A stretch of 64,000 bases of DNA from JAIEOG01 sp964519985 (GCA_964519985.1 CAZFMF010000013.1:1-64000), one strand, 5' to 3'. Counted from the stretch's first letter, positions 40,233-49,768 are shown. Translations and numbers: made by a program. The notes: generated from the letters alone by a model not told the origin.

Positions 40233-41144
40233 TTAGCGCACGCAGACGCGATTGCGGCCTTGGTTCTTGGCGTCGTAGAGGGCGCGGTCGGCGGCGGCAA
40301 TCAGTTCATCCGAACTCTTGGATGTGGAGTCCAAGGTCGCGACTCCAATGCTGATGGTGACCGGCATCTGCTTTTCTTCAAACGTATAGTTTTGTTTCTC
40401 GATCGCGGCGCGAATGCGTTCGGCGACATCGACCGCGATTTGCAGTTTCGTTTCGCGTAACAGCAACGCAAATTCTTCACCGCCGTAGCGGCCTAGGGCG
40501 TCTTGTTGCCGGATCATCTTGTTCATAATCAGGGCGCAGGTTTCTTTCAAAACGTAGTCGCCGGCCGGGTGCCCATAGGTATCGTTGATTTTTTTAAAGT
40601 GGTCGATATCGAGCAGTAGGATCGTTAACGGGAGATTGCGGCTGCTGGAGCGGGCAAATTCTTCCGCAATCATCTCGATGATCGCTTTGCGATTGAGCGC
40701 CTGGGTTAGGGCATCGCGCGTCGCCAAATCGTACATTTTTTCGTAGTGCAGATTCTCAATTTTGCCTTCCTTGAGAAACTTCAAAATCGTATTGCCGCAG
40801 CGAATGAGATCGCCGTCGACCAGCAGTTGGTTACCGCAACGTTGATCGTTGATAAAGGTCCCGTTCGTACTGCCCAGATCCTTGCACATGATCCCTTCAT
40901 TGGTGATCGAAAATTCGGTGTGGCGTCGCGAAATCGAAGTCTCACCGATGCTGATATCGGCGGTGAGGTCACGGCCCAGGACCATGGAAGGGTTGGTGAG
41001 AAAGAAGGATTTCCCGAGCGGCTTACCCGAGATGACCACCAAGCAGGGCGCCGAGGATTTCGCCTGTTCGAGGCGAATCTTCAGGGTCTGACTCTCTGCG
41101 ACTTCGGTTTTATCGGATAAGGACTTTTCGTCTTCGCCGGCCAT
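40233..41144 (-). CDS. FHA-GGDEF diguanylate cyclase, DgcB-like
   Basis: The frame continues upstream through pgi, but the ATG at 41144 is the sensible start (303 residues). An acidic 30-residue tail with several Ser/Thr is followed by an FHA domain (about 40-120: MVLGRDLTADISIG, SISRRHTEFSI, CKDLGSTNGTFIND). The GGDEF domain has TRDALTQALNRKAI, DIDHFKKINDTYGH and the active loop RYGGEEF (GGEEF at about 221-225). It would make cyclic di-GMP from two GTP. The same order of domains is known in Bdellovibrio bacteriovorus DgcB, which is needed for prey invasion. FHA binding of a phosphothreonine, perhaps in its own tail, is a reasonable inference. Confidence 0.92.
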   Translation of the reverse strand: MAGEDEKSLSDKTEVAESQTLKIRLEQAKSSAPCLVVISGKPLGKSFFLTNPSMVLGRDLTADISIGETSISRRHTEFSITNEGIMCKDLGSTNGTFINDQRCGNQLLVDGDLIRCGNTILKFLKEGKIENLHYEKMYDLATRDALTQALNRKAIIEMIAEEFARSSSRNLPLTILLLDIDHFKKINDTYGHPAGDYVLKETCALIMNKMIRQQDALGRYGGEEFALLLRETKLQIAVDVAERIRAAIEKQNYTFEEKQMPVTISIGVATLDSTSKSSDELIAAADRALYDAKNQGRNRVCVR

Positions 41145-41150
41145 GGATGA

Positions 41151-41159
41151 ATTATAACA
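41151..41159 (-). promoter_or_regulatory. Extended -10 promoter abutting the diguanylate cyclase start
   Basis: Minus-strand TGT-TATAAT is a perfect -10 box with the TG extension. The base seven positions after it is the A of the ATG at 41144. No Shine-Dalgarno fits between, so a leaderless transcript in addition to read-through from pgi is possible. No good -35 is seen. Confidence 0.45.
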
Positions 41160-41170
41160 CCCTTCGATCG

Positions 41171-42445
41171 TTAGCGAAGGGCGGCGTGCAATAGCTTCTT
41201 CGACTCCTCTACGCCGGGCTGATCGAAGGGGTTGACTCCGTAAAGTTCCCCGGCGAACGCGGTGGCCGTTTCGAAAAAGAAGTAGAGTGCCCCCAGCGCC
41301 GAAGGCGTGAGCTGGGGTAGGGTAAAACGGAAAGTCGGCACGCCGGAATTCGTCAGGCTTTTCTGGGTGGCGGCCAGGGCCTGATGGGAAATCTCCTCGA
41401 AGCTGTGTTTGCACAAGTAGCCGCTGTCGCCAGGAGCAAAGCCGGCCTGCCCGACCGGCGTGGACTCCCCTTCACCCAGTACGTCCATGAAGCCGACGAC
41501 CTTGTTGCGCGGGCCGTCTTTAAAGAGTTGCAGCAGGGAGTGCTGGTCGGTGGTGCCGAGCGCAGCTACCGCGGTGGGGCCGGCATTACGGCCACTCATG
41601 TTCACTTTTCCCAGGCTTTCGCCCCAGAGCTGCACATACCACTCCGCAAACTTCGAAAGCGTGCTCCAGTAGGGCATCAGATAGTGAAGCGAGTGCTCGC
41701 ATTCTTCATCCCAGAGCTGAAGCGAACGAGCAAAAAGGTAGGCCGGATTTTCCGCCGGGCTCGTGTTTTCCAAGGCGCCGCGCATCTTCTGCGCGCCGCT
41801 CACCAATTCCCGAGTGTTCACGCCTCCGAGGGCCGCGGGCAGCAGGCCGACCGGTGTAAGCACGCTAAAACGTCCCCCGATATTGGGCGGCACTTCCATT
41901 GCGCTCCAACCGTTTTCCTTGGCGAGGCGTCGCAATTCCCCCGCCTGCGGATCGGTAATGACGAGAAAGCCCCGGTGATCGAGATGAGGGCTGAAGTGAT
42001 AAAACGCCGCGAGGGTTTCCGTTGTGTTCCCGGATTTGCTGATCACAATTGTCGCGAGCTTTCCGCGTTTCACCGCTTGAGCGGCGGCGCGGATAGCCGG
42101 TGGATCAATGTTGCTCACCCACGTGAGCGGAAAGCCATCACGGCCGAGGGCCTGCACGGCGCTGGCGGCGCCGAGGTAAGAACCACCAATGCCCAGGATC
42201 AAAGCCCCGTCGTATTCGGCTCGTATCTTTTTTACCGCCGAAGTCAGGCACTCGGGTTCGGACTGCATCAAAGTTTCGGGCAGGTCGTAAAAACCCACCG
42301 CGCCGGCACGAAAGCGGCTGCGCATCGCTTGGTCCGCGGCGACAAGGATTTTTTCATGCAGGTCAGAGACGCGGGGGCCCGCTTTTTGATTCCAGAGCGG
42401 GGAGAGGTCTAGAGAAAAACCGGGGAGCTGAAAAACCGTCTTCAT
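41171..42445 (-). CDS. pgi: Glucose-6-phosphate isomerase
   Basis: This 424-residue cytoplasmic enzyme interconverts glucose-6-phosphate and fructose-6-phosphate. It is of the shorter bacterial class: LILGIGGSYLGAASAVQAL, VISKSGNTTETLAAFYHF (phosphate-binding SGNTTE), PPNIGGRFSVLTPVGLLPAAL, and EISHQALAATQKSLTN near the end with the conserved histidine. The ATG overlaps the upstream acyl-CoA dehydrogenase stop (ATGA), and the diguanylate cyclase follows after 26 bases, so all are probably in one transcript. Confidence 0.95.
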   Translation of the reverse strand: MKTVFQLPGFSLDLSPLWNQKAGPRVSDLHEKILVAADQAMRSRFRAGAVGFYDLPETLMQSEPECLTSAVKKIRAEYDGALILGIGGSYLGAASAVQALGRDGFPLTWVSNIDPPAIRAAAQAVKRGKLATIVISKSGNTTETLAAFYHFSPHLDHRGFLVITDPQAGELRRLAKENGWSAMEVPPNIGGRFSVLTPVGLLPAALGGVNTRELVSGAQKMRGALENTSPAENPAYLFARSLQLWDEECEHSLHYLMPYWSTLSKFAEWYVQLWGESLGKVNMSGRNAGPTAVAALGTTDQHSLLQLFKDGPRNKVVGFMDVLGEGESTPVGQAGFAPGDSGYLCKHSFEEISHQALAATQKSLTNSGVPTFRFTLPQLTPSALGALYFFFETATAFAGELYGVNPFDQPGVEESKKLLHAALR

Positions 42446-43599
42446 GCACTTCCTATGACTTCATCGAGCTTGCGGGTGAGCACCAGTCTTTGGACTTGGT
42501 TGGTTCCTTCCACGATCTGCAGGGCTTTGCTGTCGCGCAAGAGCCGTTCGACTACGCTCCCCGTTCGCACACCGTCATAGCCCATGAAATGGACCGCGTC
42601 ATTGCAGACTTGGACGGCCAGTTCACTCGCCAGCAGCTTGATGGAGGAGGCAAGCACCGAAATGCTTTCCCCCCGATCGCGACTGCTCGCGGCCAGTGCC
42701 ATGAGCGCCCGCAGGGAAACCAAGCGGGCGTAGGATTCGGCCATGCTGTGTTGCGATCCCTCGTAGGAAACGATGGTCGGATCCTGGCTTGAAGTCCGCA
42801 AGTGTTTCCAGGCGATTTCCAGGGCCTCGGTGGCGGCGGCGATTCCGGCCGCGCCGATGGAAATGCGCCCGGCATCGAGTTGCGAGAGCGCGACTTCAAA
42901 GCCTTGTCCTTCCAACCCCAGTCGCTGTTCCTCGGGAATGAAGCAATCTTCGAAGATCAACTCGGCCAAGTTCGACGCCCTTAAGCCCAGTTTCTTTTCC
43001 TGTTTGCCGACGCGAAAGCCGGGGGTGGAAGCGGGCACCAAGAACGATGTGATTCCTTTGGACCGGTGTTCCCCCGTACGCCCCATCACGAGGTAGAGAT
43101 CCGCCGACCCGGCGCTGCTGCACCAAATCTTATTGCCGTTGACGCGGTAGCCGCCCGCCTCCCTGCGTACGGACAAGCGCAGGGCGGACGCGTCAGAGCC
43201 GGCTTGCGGTTCGGAGAGTGAAAACGCGCCCAGAAACTTTCCGGAGACTAGCGGACGCAAAAAGCGGTCCTTTTGGGCTTCCGTGCCGTACACCGCCAAC
43301 GCGCCCTGGACCAAGTTGGTCACGCCGACCGCCACTGAAAGCGCGAGTGAGCCGCGCCCCAGTTCTTCCAGAAAAGCGTAGTAGCAACGGTAGGGTTTTC
43401 CCTTGCCCCCGTACTTCGGATCATGCGGTAGGGCATGAAAGCCAAGTTCGACGACGGCATCGAAAAGTTCGCGGCGGAACAGACTCTTGGCATCATCGAT
43501 TTCGGCGGTGGGACGAACGACTTGGTCGACGAAGGCCGCGGTCTTTTCTCGGACCTCCAGTTCATCGGCCTGCATTCCCGGCAATGCGCGCAAGAACAT
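42442..43599 (-). CDS. Acyl-CoA dehydrogenase, short/medium-chain type
   Basis: This 385-residue flavoenzyme has AFSLSEPQAGSDASAL (FAD/substrate loop), GNKIWCSSAGSADLYLVMGR, and a C-terminal QIVEGTNQVQRLVLTRKL, where the glutamate of VEGTNQ is the usual catalytic base. The equivalent helix-G position carries no glutamate (SQLDAGRISIG), so it differs from its neighbour. It would oxidise an acyl-CoA to the 2-enoyl-CoA, passing electrons to ETF. It lies six bases after the other dehydrogenase gene and overlaps pgi. Chain-length preference cannot be read. Confidence 0.93.
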   Translation of the reverse strand: MFLRALPGMQADELEVREKTAAFVDQVVRPTAEIDDAKSLFRRELFDAVVELGFHALPHDPKYGGKGKPYRCYYAFLEELGRGSLALSVAVGVTNLVQGALAVYGTEAQKDRFLRPLVSGKFLGAFSLSEPQAGSDASALRLSVRREAGGYRVNGNKIWCSSAGSADLYLVMGRTGEHRSKGITSFLVPASTPGFRVGKQEKKLGLRASNLAELIFEDCFIPEEQRLGLEGQGFEVALSQLDAGRISIGAAGIAAATEALEIAWKHLRTSSQDPTIVSYEGSQHSMAESYARLVSLRALMALAASSRDRGESISVLASSIKLLASELAVQVCNDAVHFMGYDGVRTGSVVERLLRDSKALQIVEGTNQVQRLVLTRKLDEVIGSA

Positions 43600-43605
43600 C
43601 CGACG

Positions 43606-44748
43606 CTACTCCTTCTCCGGTAGAAGCGAGCGGGCGATCAATAGACGCATGACTTCGTTCGTTCCGGCGCCGATTTCCATGAGCTTCGCGTCGCGCATGT
43701 AGCGTTCGACCGGATACTCTTTCATATAGCCGTACCCTCCCAGGATTTGGACCGCATCGAGACCGGCTTGAGTGGCGATCTGTGCGGAAAAAAGTTTGCT
43801 CATCGCCCCCAGCGACATTTCCCGGTCGCCCCGATCGTAGGCGCGGGCAGCGCCATACACTAGGGCTTTGGCGGCCATAGTTTGCGTCGCCATTTCAGCC
43901 AGGCGTTCTTGAACCATCTGAAAACTACCGATCGTTTCTCCAAACTGTTTGCGTTCACTCGCGTAGCGCGCCGAATACTGTACGCACGCGTCGGCCACGC
44001 CTAGCGAAATGCCCGAAATAGTAATGCGTTCGATATTGAGGTTTCGCATCATATGCGAAACGCTCGTGTTCTCTTGACCCACGAGGTTCTCGGCGGGCAC
44101 CTCGCAGTTTTCGAAGCTCAGCTCCGAGGTGGGGGAGGCGCGCATGCCCATTTTCTTAAGCTTGCGCCCCACTTTGAAGCCGGGGAAATCTTTTTCCACG
44201 ATGAAAGTGGAAACCTCTTTTTTTGAGCTGCCGGTTTTGGCGTAAACCACAAAAACATCGGCCACGGGACCATTGGTGATGAAAGTTTTCGATCCGTTTA
44301 AGACGTATTTCCCACCGCGTTTTTCCGCCCGCGTTCGCAGTCCCAATGCGTCGCTACCTGCTTCGGGCTCAGTCATGGCCATGGCACCGAACGCCTCCCC
44401 GGCGATAAGGCGGGGAAGGTATTTCTTTTTCTGCGCGGCGGAAGCGTTTTCGTAGAGGTTGTTCACACACAAGATAGTGTGGGCAAGATACGAAAGGGCG
44501 GTGGAGGCACAGGCGTACCCCATTTTTTCCATGGCAATGGTGGCTTCGACACAACCTAGGCCTGCACCACCGAATTCCTCCGAGACCGTGATGCCCAGTA
44601 ACCCCAACGAAGCCATCGTACGGAAAGATTCCCGATTGAAGCCCTCGGTTTCGTCCAGCAACTCGGCTTTGGGGGCGAGTTCCTTCTGAGCAAAGTCCGC
44701 GAGGGTTTGCGCTAGGAGCTCCTGCTCACTCGTCCATTCGTTTTTCAT
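43606..44748 (-). CDS. Acyl-CoA dehydrogenase, isovaleryl-CoA type
   Basis: This 380-residue flavoenzyme has MTEPEAGSDALGLRTRA, GSKTFITNGPVADVFVVYAKTG, GMRASPTSELSFENCEVP, and YGYMKEYPVERYMRDAKLMEIGAGTNEV at the end. The late position reads GAGTNE rather than EGTNE, while RNLNIERITISG in helix G supplies a glutamate, the arrangement known from isovaleryl- and long-chain dehydrogenases. A role in leucine or branched/odd acyl oxidation is plausible. It overlaps a small upstream gene by 23 bases and is followed by a second dehydrogenase. Confidence 0.93.
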   Translation of the reverse strand: MKNEWTSEQELLAQTLADFAQKELAPKAELLDETEGFNRESFRTMASLGLLGITVSEEFGGAGLGCVEATIAMEKMGYACASTALSYLAHTILCVNNLYENASAAQKKKYLPRLIAGEAFGAMAMTEPEAGSDALGLRTRAEKRGGKYVLNGSKTFITNGPVADVFVVYAKTGSSKKEVSTFIVEKDFPGFKVGRKLKKMGMRASPTSELSFENCEVPAENLVGQENTSVSHMMRNLNIERITISGISLGVADACVQYSARYASERKQFGETIGSFQMVQERLAEMATQTMAAKALVYGAARAYDRGDREMSLGAMSKLFSAQIATQAGLDAVQILGGYGYMKEYPVERYMRDAKLMEIGAGTNEVMRLLIARSLLPEKE

Positions 44749-45031
44749 TGGCTCGGATCTCCTGAATCAAACGTTCTTCGGCTTCTAATTTTTCGCTGAT
44801 GCGTTGGATTTGACCGACCAACGGATCGGATGCATCCGGCGGCGTTCCCCCGGCGGTCATCCGTTCGAAGGTTTGCGATCCGAGCAGCATCATCAATCGT
44901 TTTCGCTCGCCCAACCAATACGCTCCCCGGGCCATGACCACCGCAATTCGGCTCGCCTTGGTGAACCAAAGCGAAAAAGCATTGCGCCAGGCGCGTAAAT
45001 CTTCTCTCGTAATGCCCTTGGGTATCTGCAT
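44726..45031 (-). CDS. Small conserved-looking hypothetical protein
   Basis: This 101-residue protein has no export signal. It is basic and helical in the first half (AWRNAFSLWFTKASRIAVVMARGAYW is the central portion) with a coiled-coil tail (QIQRISEKLEAEERLIQEIRA). It overlaps the dehydrogenase start by 23 bases, which supports its being a real gene at the head of that operon. No family recognised; an acyl- or membrane-associated helper role is only a guess from position. Confidence 0.6.
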   Translation of the reverse strand: MQIPKGITREDLRAWRNAFSLWFTKASRIAVVMARGAYWLGERKRLMMLLGSQTFERMTAGGTPPDASDPLVGQIQRISEKLEAEERLIQEIRANEKRMDE

Positions 45032-45079
45032 GGCTTGGAGTCGAATCGTACCTTAAGTCACAGGGTACCGACAAACCCC

Positions 45080-47239
45080 TCAACCGCGGGCAAAGATGCG
45101 GCGCAGTAGATAGTATTCGTTGATCGGCCGGTCGTCCGAAATGTACCACTTGGGATCCCCCAGCACCGACTTCACATCTCCCTCTTTGCCTAAGAACGTC
45201 TCCAAGATTTCCCGGGGGGTTCGGCCGGGGTACCATTCCATTAAATCGGTCTGCGCTTTCGAGGGAATGCGCGCCAAGAGTTCATCCGCGTTACGTACGG
45301 GGATGGGTTCACGCGAGGCGAGATAATGCCATCCCCAGCTTTCGACCGATTGAAAAATGCGAACGTAAGGAAACGAGTTTGAGATGGAGCGGGTGACGGC
45401 CTCCAACGTTTTCACATCCCCGCCCGGAAACCACTGCGCTAGAATGCCGCCCGGTTTGAGGCGCTGCTTGGCGTCTTCGTAAAACTCGGTGGAGTAGAGC
45501 AAGCTTGAACCCGCGGCTTCCACCGGCGGAGGAGGATCCAAGGTGATTAGATCGAAGCGCTCGTGCGAACGGCGTAAGAAACGCCGGCCGTCGTCGATCA
45601 CCACATGAGCATTCGGTTGACGCATCAGCTGTTCGGCATCGTTGAAGTAATAAGGGAAGGCGTCGCGCACGCTGGGCACGAGCTCCGCGACCCATGCATC
45701 GATGTCCCAACTGAGCAGCGACCGAAAAGTAGTGCCCATCCCCATGCAGATGACCAGCGCACTCTTGGGTGCTTGATCCAAGAAGGCGAGCGGCAAATGC
45801 GCCATTAGCTTAGTAATTGGAGTGAGCGTCGTGATACCCACGCCATTGATCAAAAGCTGCTTGTGGGGTCCTTCTCCCGCCGAGATCACGGTGGCGGTGT
45901 GATCGCGCCGCACGACGGAGTTTTGGCTGACGGCGTGTTCTTCGTACGATCGCGCCGGACCCATGCCCAGCACCAAAAGCACTACCGCGGACCAAGCGGG
46001 GGCCATCATTTTTGCCGGTCGCAACGCGGGGGCCAATACCCACGCAAAGAATGGCAGCGCTAAGAGGATGAGCGAAACTTTGACTCCAACCATCGGTAGT
46101 AGCAGATAGCCCGCCACCAGCGGTCCCAGCACGCAGCCGACGATATTGAACGCGTAGGCGAACCCGCCCCGTCGCGGATCCCCTTGCGAGTAGCGGTCGA
46201 TCAGCATCGGCGTCAGATAGCCCAAGACGGCGCAGAACGGGAAAATCGACGTGAGCGCACCCACCCCCCGCAAGACGAGGCGCGGATCATTGATGACCAA
46301 AGGCAAGCAAGCGGTGAGCGCCGCCCAAACGAGCAGGCGGTCCGGTTCGCAAACGTTTTTGCGGGCCAGTGCACGGCGGTAGTAGAAAGAGCCGACCCAA
46401 GTGGCGAGCAAGTAGGTCGCGAGCAACATGGCGAAGGCGTAAATATTAGTGCGCAGTGCCGGCGTGAAGGCACGTGTCCAAACCACTTCCATCGCCATCG
46501 AGGCGAAGCCGGTGAGAAAAAGGATGGCCAGCAATCCATTGGCCCCGGCGACCGATTTGGCTCTGGCTCGCGGCGCAGGGACCTTGCGCTCCCGCACCGG
46601 CAACGGCTTTGACCGATCGGTGACGGCGAGCACGACACTCACGAGGGCGATGAAACCGTTGCAACCCGCGGCGACCCAAAGTGAAGTCGCAAACCCGAAC
46701 GTTTCAATCAGAACAATCGCAGTGAGTAAGGCTCCGGCCATCGCACCGATGACGTTGGCGAGGTACAGGTAACTGAAACTGGTTTGGTTGGTGGGCGCCA
46801 GACGTTTGAAGTAGGCCATCGCGGCCGGAAACGTGGCACCCATCAAAATGCACCACGGCAGGATTGCGGCTGCAATCAGTAGGCCGGAGGCCGCGAGGTA
46901 GCGACCGGAATCCATATCGCCGAAAGAGAGTAAGAAGGATTCCCCGGCACCGAAAAGCACCGGCAACAAAAAAGCCCCGAGCCCGATGCCGAGCTCAATG
47001 ACGGCATAGAGCCACATGGGTGAGGCGGGGGTGGACGCCACAAAGCGCGCCGCCCGTCCACCGGCCCAAGATCCTAAGGCGAGTCCCACCATAAAAACGG
47101 AAAGGACCACCGAAAGGACCGGCGTCACGATCCCGAAGGACGCAAAGGCCAATCGTAACCAAATGACTTGATAAAGCAGTCCGCAAAAACCGGACAAAAT
47201 AAATAACAAGAAGAGAATAACACGGTGGTGCGTTTTCAT
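45080..47239 (-). CDS. Membrane-fused spermidine-synthase-like protein
   Basis: I use the ATG at 47239 (GGGGA upstream, 719 residues); the frame upstream of it is not membrane-like. Residues 1-440 hold about twelve hydrophobic spans like an MFS transporter, with GGRAARF in the first loop. Residues about 470-719 form a Rossmann methyltransferase-fold spermidine-synthase domain: SALVICMGMGTTFRSLLSWD, VVIDDGRRFLRRS, FDLITLDPPPPVEAAGSS and LKPGGILAQWFPGGD. Fused MFS/spermidine synthases are widespread and mostly uncharacterised; the aspartate of LDPPPP is the expected aminopropyl-transfer position. Substrate unknown. Confidence 0.85.
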   Translation of the reverse strand: MKTHHRVILFLLFILSGFCGLLYQVIWLRLAFASFGIVTPVLSVVLSVFMVGLALGSWAGGRAARFVASTPASPMWLYAVIELGIGLGAFLLPVLFGAGESFLLSFGDMDSGRYLAASGLLIAAAILPWCILMGATFPAAMAYFKRLAPTNQTSFSYLYLANVIGAMAGALLTAIVLIETFGFATSLWVAAGCNGFIALVSVVLAVTDRSKPLPVRERKVPAPRARAKSVAGANGLLAILFLTGFASMAMEVVWTRAFTPALRTNIYAFAMLLATYLLATWVGSFYYRRALARKNVCEPDRLLVWAALTACLPLVINDPRLVLRGVGALTSIFPFCAVLGYLTPMLIDRYSQGDPRRGGFAYAFNIVGCVLGPLVAGYLLLPMVGVKVSLILLALPFFAWVLAPALRPAKMMAPAWSAVVLLVLGMGPARSYEEHAVSQNSVVRRDHTATVISAGEGPHKQLLINGVGITTLTPITKLMAHLPLAFLDQAPKSALVICMGMGTTFRSLLSWDIDAWVAELVPSVRDAFPYYFNDAEQLMRQPNAHVVIDDGRRFLRRSHERFDLITLDPPPPVEAAGSSLLYSTEFYEDAKQRLKPGGILAQWFPGGDVKTLEAVTRSISNSFPYVRIFQSVESWGWHYLASREPIPVRNADELLARIPSKAQTDLMEWYPGRTPREILETFLGKEGDVKSVLGDPKWYISDDRPINEYYLLRRIFARG

Positions 47240-47568
47240 TTTTCGTTCCCCAGAACCGGAGCCGGCTAAGCCATTTTGAGTCTCGCGAAGGGCGAGGTTT
47301 GGCAAGAAATTTAATGGTCTACAGGCCGCGCGCCGCTCCGGCGCCCGAGTGACTCTTGGAGGGCATGAGTGCGATCGTTCTCGCTCGCCACGAGATTCTT
47401 GGTTCGCAAATCTCACCAAGGGTCTTTGACCCGGGAGCGACGGCCGATGCGGTTCTCGGGCAAAAAGCCAATTGACATGATGCACTATTTCCGAGACGAC
47501 GAACGAGTTGGTAATGAGACCGAAAGATGGGAGGGGCAATCTCCTACCATCTGATTTGGAGGGGAACA
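47240..47568. other. Intergenic region between divergent genes
   Basis: About 330 bases with no convincing gene. A TTGACA occurs near 47473 but no -10 box lies at the right distance. The plus-strand gene at 47569 has a strong GGAGGGG before its ATG. No hairpin with a T-run and no known repeat seen. Confidence 0.5.
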
Positions 47569-48300
47569 ATGTCAAAAAATAGCTGGTGGGTCTTAGGGAT
47601 GTTGCTAGCGGTGCCGGGTTTCTCGGCCCCCGCGGAGGAAAGCAAACCGCCCCACGTCGAAGTGCTTTTCGTTTTGGACCAAAGTGCTTGGACCAAGAAA
47701 CTGCACGAGAACGTCGCGGTGGGGGTGGAGCCGATCTTTAGAAAGCTGGCCTTTGAAAAGAAAAGTTGGAACGTCGATTTGCGCAGTTACGACGTTCGGT
47801 CACTTTACCTAAAGGAAGGGTCAACCAATTGGTACGACCTTTTGGATTCTCGGTTTTTTGATGCCAAAGAAGGGTCCGCGGAGTTGCAACGTGCACTGAA
47901 ATCCCTGCGACTTGAAGCGGAGGGCGCCAAGGTTTCTTCCACGATGCTCGGGGGCCTGTACGAAATCATGCCGATGTCAGTTAAGCACGAAAAGCCATTT
48001 CCGAACTTTACGGAACGCGTGGCAATTGTCTTGGTGGCGGATTCGCCGGCGACTCTTGCCTCTCCCAAGATTAACGAGAACACCATTCTCACCCGTATCA
48101 TGAACAATGGGATTCCGCTCGAGCGGGTCCGGATCTACGGGTTCTTTGGTGGACAAGAGTTTGGTTGCAAGAGCAGTGGTGAACCGTGGCAGTACGCGGG
48201 CAGTGCCTACGAGGTGCTGATTCGCGCCACGGGCGGCGCGGCCTTCTCGGGATGTGGTGACACCGAAGCGGCTTTCAATAAGATCGCGCAGTTCCTATAG
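47569..48300 (+). CDS. Exported VWA-like protein
   Basis: The ATG at 47569 has GGAGGGG upstream; the product is 243 residues with a signal peptide ending near GFSAPA. VEVLFVLDQSAW (about residues 26-37) looks like a von Willebrand A first strand, but the metal-binding DxSxS is incomplete (DQSAW). Later strands VAIVLVADSPATL and RVRIYGFFGGQEFGC and an ATGGAAFSGCGD segment with two cysteines fit the fold. It is followed after 13 bases by another exported protein. It probably mediates protein contacts; a function is not known. Confidence 0.65.
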   Translation: MSKNSWWVLGMLLAVPGFSAPAEESKPPHVEVLFVLDQSAWTKKLHENVAVGVEPIFRKLAFEKKSWNVDLRSYDVRSLYLKEGSTNWYDLLDSRFFDAKEGSAELQRALKSLRLEAEGAKVSSTMLGGLYEIMPMSVKHEKPFPNFTERVAIVLVADSPATLASPKINENTILTRIMNNGIPLERVRIYGFFGGQEFGCKSSGEPWQYAGSAYEVLIRATGGAAFSGCGDTEAAFNKIAQFL

Positions 48301-48313
48301 AGGGATACAAAAC

Positions 48314-49459
48314 GTGTGGCGGTGGGGATTCTGTCTTTTCTTTCTCGCCTCGGCGAGCGGGAAGGGCGCGAACTCAGAATGTGCTGACCGCCTGCCAGTC
48401 CTTCGCCAGCAGTTGGCGGCGATACTCCCCAGCGTTCCCAGCTTTCTGCACGTGAATGGTCAGGGGGTGTCGGTTCCCGTCTTGCTTTTTAACCGCACGA
48501 CGTTTTCTCGGATCGAGCCATTTCTTTCGCAAACCTATTCCACGGCGATCGAGTTTTGGAACTACAAAGGGTTCGCTACCAAGGACCACGGACTTCTCGG
48601 TCTGGGGCGGCGTTTGATTGATGTGAACCCCGTGGATCGGCGTCGCGAAGGACGCTACGGTTATAGCTGGGAGTCGACGGTGCGCTGGCGCCAGCTAGCG
48701 ACTTACCTGGAGGGCCGACGCGCCGGTTTCGAGCAAAAAAAGCCCAATGCCGCCCAAATCGCTCAAGTGGTATTCGTTCCCGAACGTCGCGACGATTTCG
48801 ATGCGATCGAGGTGTACCATCGCCTGCGGCGGGGAGCATTTTTTGTGACCGACCAAAGGGTCGACTCCAATCCGTGTCGACGCCTAGGACCTGAATATCA
48901 CCTGCAGGCCGCCGAGAATTGCTTCGAGTTTGGAACCGGCGCTTTCAATCCTGTGCACCTGGCGCAGCTGCGTCACCTCCTAGCCGAGTTCGGGGTGAGG
49001 GACGCGGACGCTTTGCTCGCTGAGCCGAAAGTCCTTTCCTTCCTTCGGCAATTTCGCGAGGAGCTCCTTGCCATTCCCCTGGAAGATCCCACGCTGTCGA
49101 TGGATCCGGAACGGGAACGCGGGCTATTGGGACCTCAATTGCTTTGGAAGGATCGCTACCGCGAATGGCTCGCGCCTTGGACCGAAGGTCTTACCTTGCA
49201 ACAAAGGGATCGTTTTTCTCGGTTGGTATTTGGGTATGCCGCATTCCGGGAGTTTGGACGCGCCGTGGGGGCATTGGACCTCACGGGGGCCCGAGTTCCG
49301 GTTATGCAAAATGGCAAAGAAGTGGCGCGGATCAATGATTTTCTAAACGTTTCCAACCCACGGGTTTTGATGGTTTTGATTTACGACGCCAATGTGCGTG
49401 AGGAAGATTTTGTCCGTGAGCGTTACCGCGCCCAGGGACATGTACACCGCTTTCCGTAG
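48314..49459 (+). CDS. Exported hypothetical protein
   Basis: The GTG at 48314, 13 bases after the preceding stop, gives VWRWGFCLFFLASASGKGANS, a signal peptide; the product is 381 residues. The mature part contains strand/helix mixtures such as VPVLLFNRTTFSRIEPFLSQ, GRYGYSWESTVRWRQLATYL and AQVVFVPERRDDFDAIEVYHRL. No motif I recognise. Co-transcribed with the VWA-like gene by position. Function unknown. Confidence 0.65.
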   Translation: MWRWGFCLFFLASASGKGANSECADRLPVLRQQLAAILPSVPSFLHVNGQGVSVPVLLFNRTTFSRIEPFLSQTYSTAIEFWNYKGFATKDHGLLGLGRRLIDVNPVDRRREGRYGYSWESTVRWRQLATYLEGRRAGFEQKKPNAAQIAQVVFVPERRDDFDAIEVYHRLRRGAFFVTDQRVDSNPCRRLGPEYHLQAAENCFEFGTGAFNPVHLAQLRHLLAEFGVRDADALLAEPKVLSFLRQFREELLAIPLEDPTLSMDPERERGLLGPQLLWKDRYREWLAPWTEGLTLQQRDRFSRLVFGYAAFREFGRAVGALDLTGARVPVMQNGKEVARINDFLNVSNPRVLMVLIYDANVREEDFVRERYRAQGHVHRFP

Positions 49460-49564
49460 TTTGGGCTTTGTAGGGGGGATCATGGTACGTTTCGCGATTC
49501 GGTCTCGTAGGCTAGTGGCGCTGACTCTAATGATAGGTCCGTTTTCTCTGGCCTATCCGCCCGC

Positions 49565-49768
49565 GTGGGATCACGAAACTCCTCTCCGGCGTTCGCGACT
49601 GCGAGATCGACCGATATCCCCGCGGCTTCGCCCGGGAAAGATCGTTGCGTCGATTTTCTCCGTCTCAAGGGCTACTTCGAAGCCGAGGCGCGGGCGCGCG
49701 GGATCTCGATGCATGAATTGGATACCGACGTTTGGATGCAGCGAGCGGTGAGAAAAAAGAGACCTTGA
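49565..49768 (+). pseudogene. Remnant of an unidentified gene
   Basis: A 67-codon frame whose last 45 codons look protein-like (CVDFLRLKGYFEAEARARG, then HELDTDVWMQRAVRKKRP). It lacks a ribosome binding site and a convincing N-terminus. A different frame just upstream (from 49483) begins with a signal-like sequence and then becomes Arg-rich, which would fit a frameshifted or truncated gene. I cannot name the family. Confidence 0.3.

Noticed and set aside
49392..49751. Plus-strand frame of 119 codons after the exported protein at 48314
   Set aside because: Becomes Arg/Ser-rich without any fold-like pattern; at most a frameshifted remnant, which is reported at 49565.
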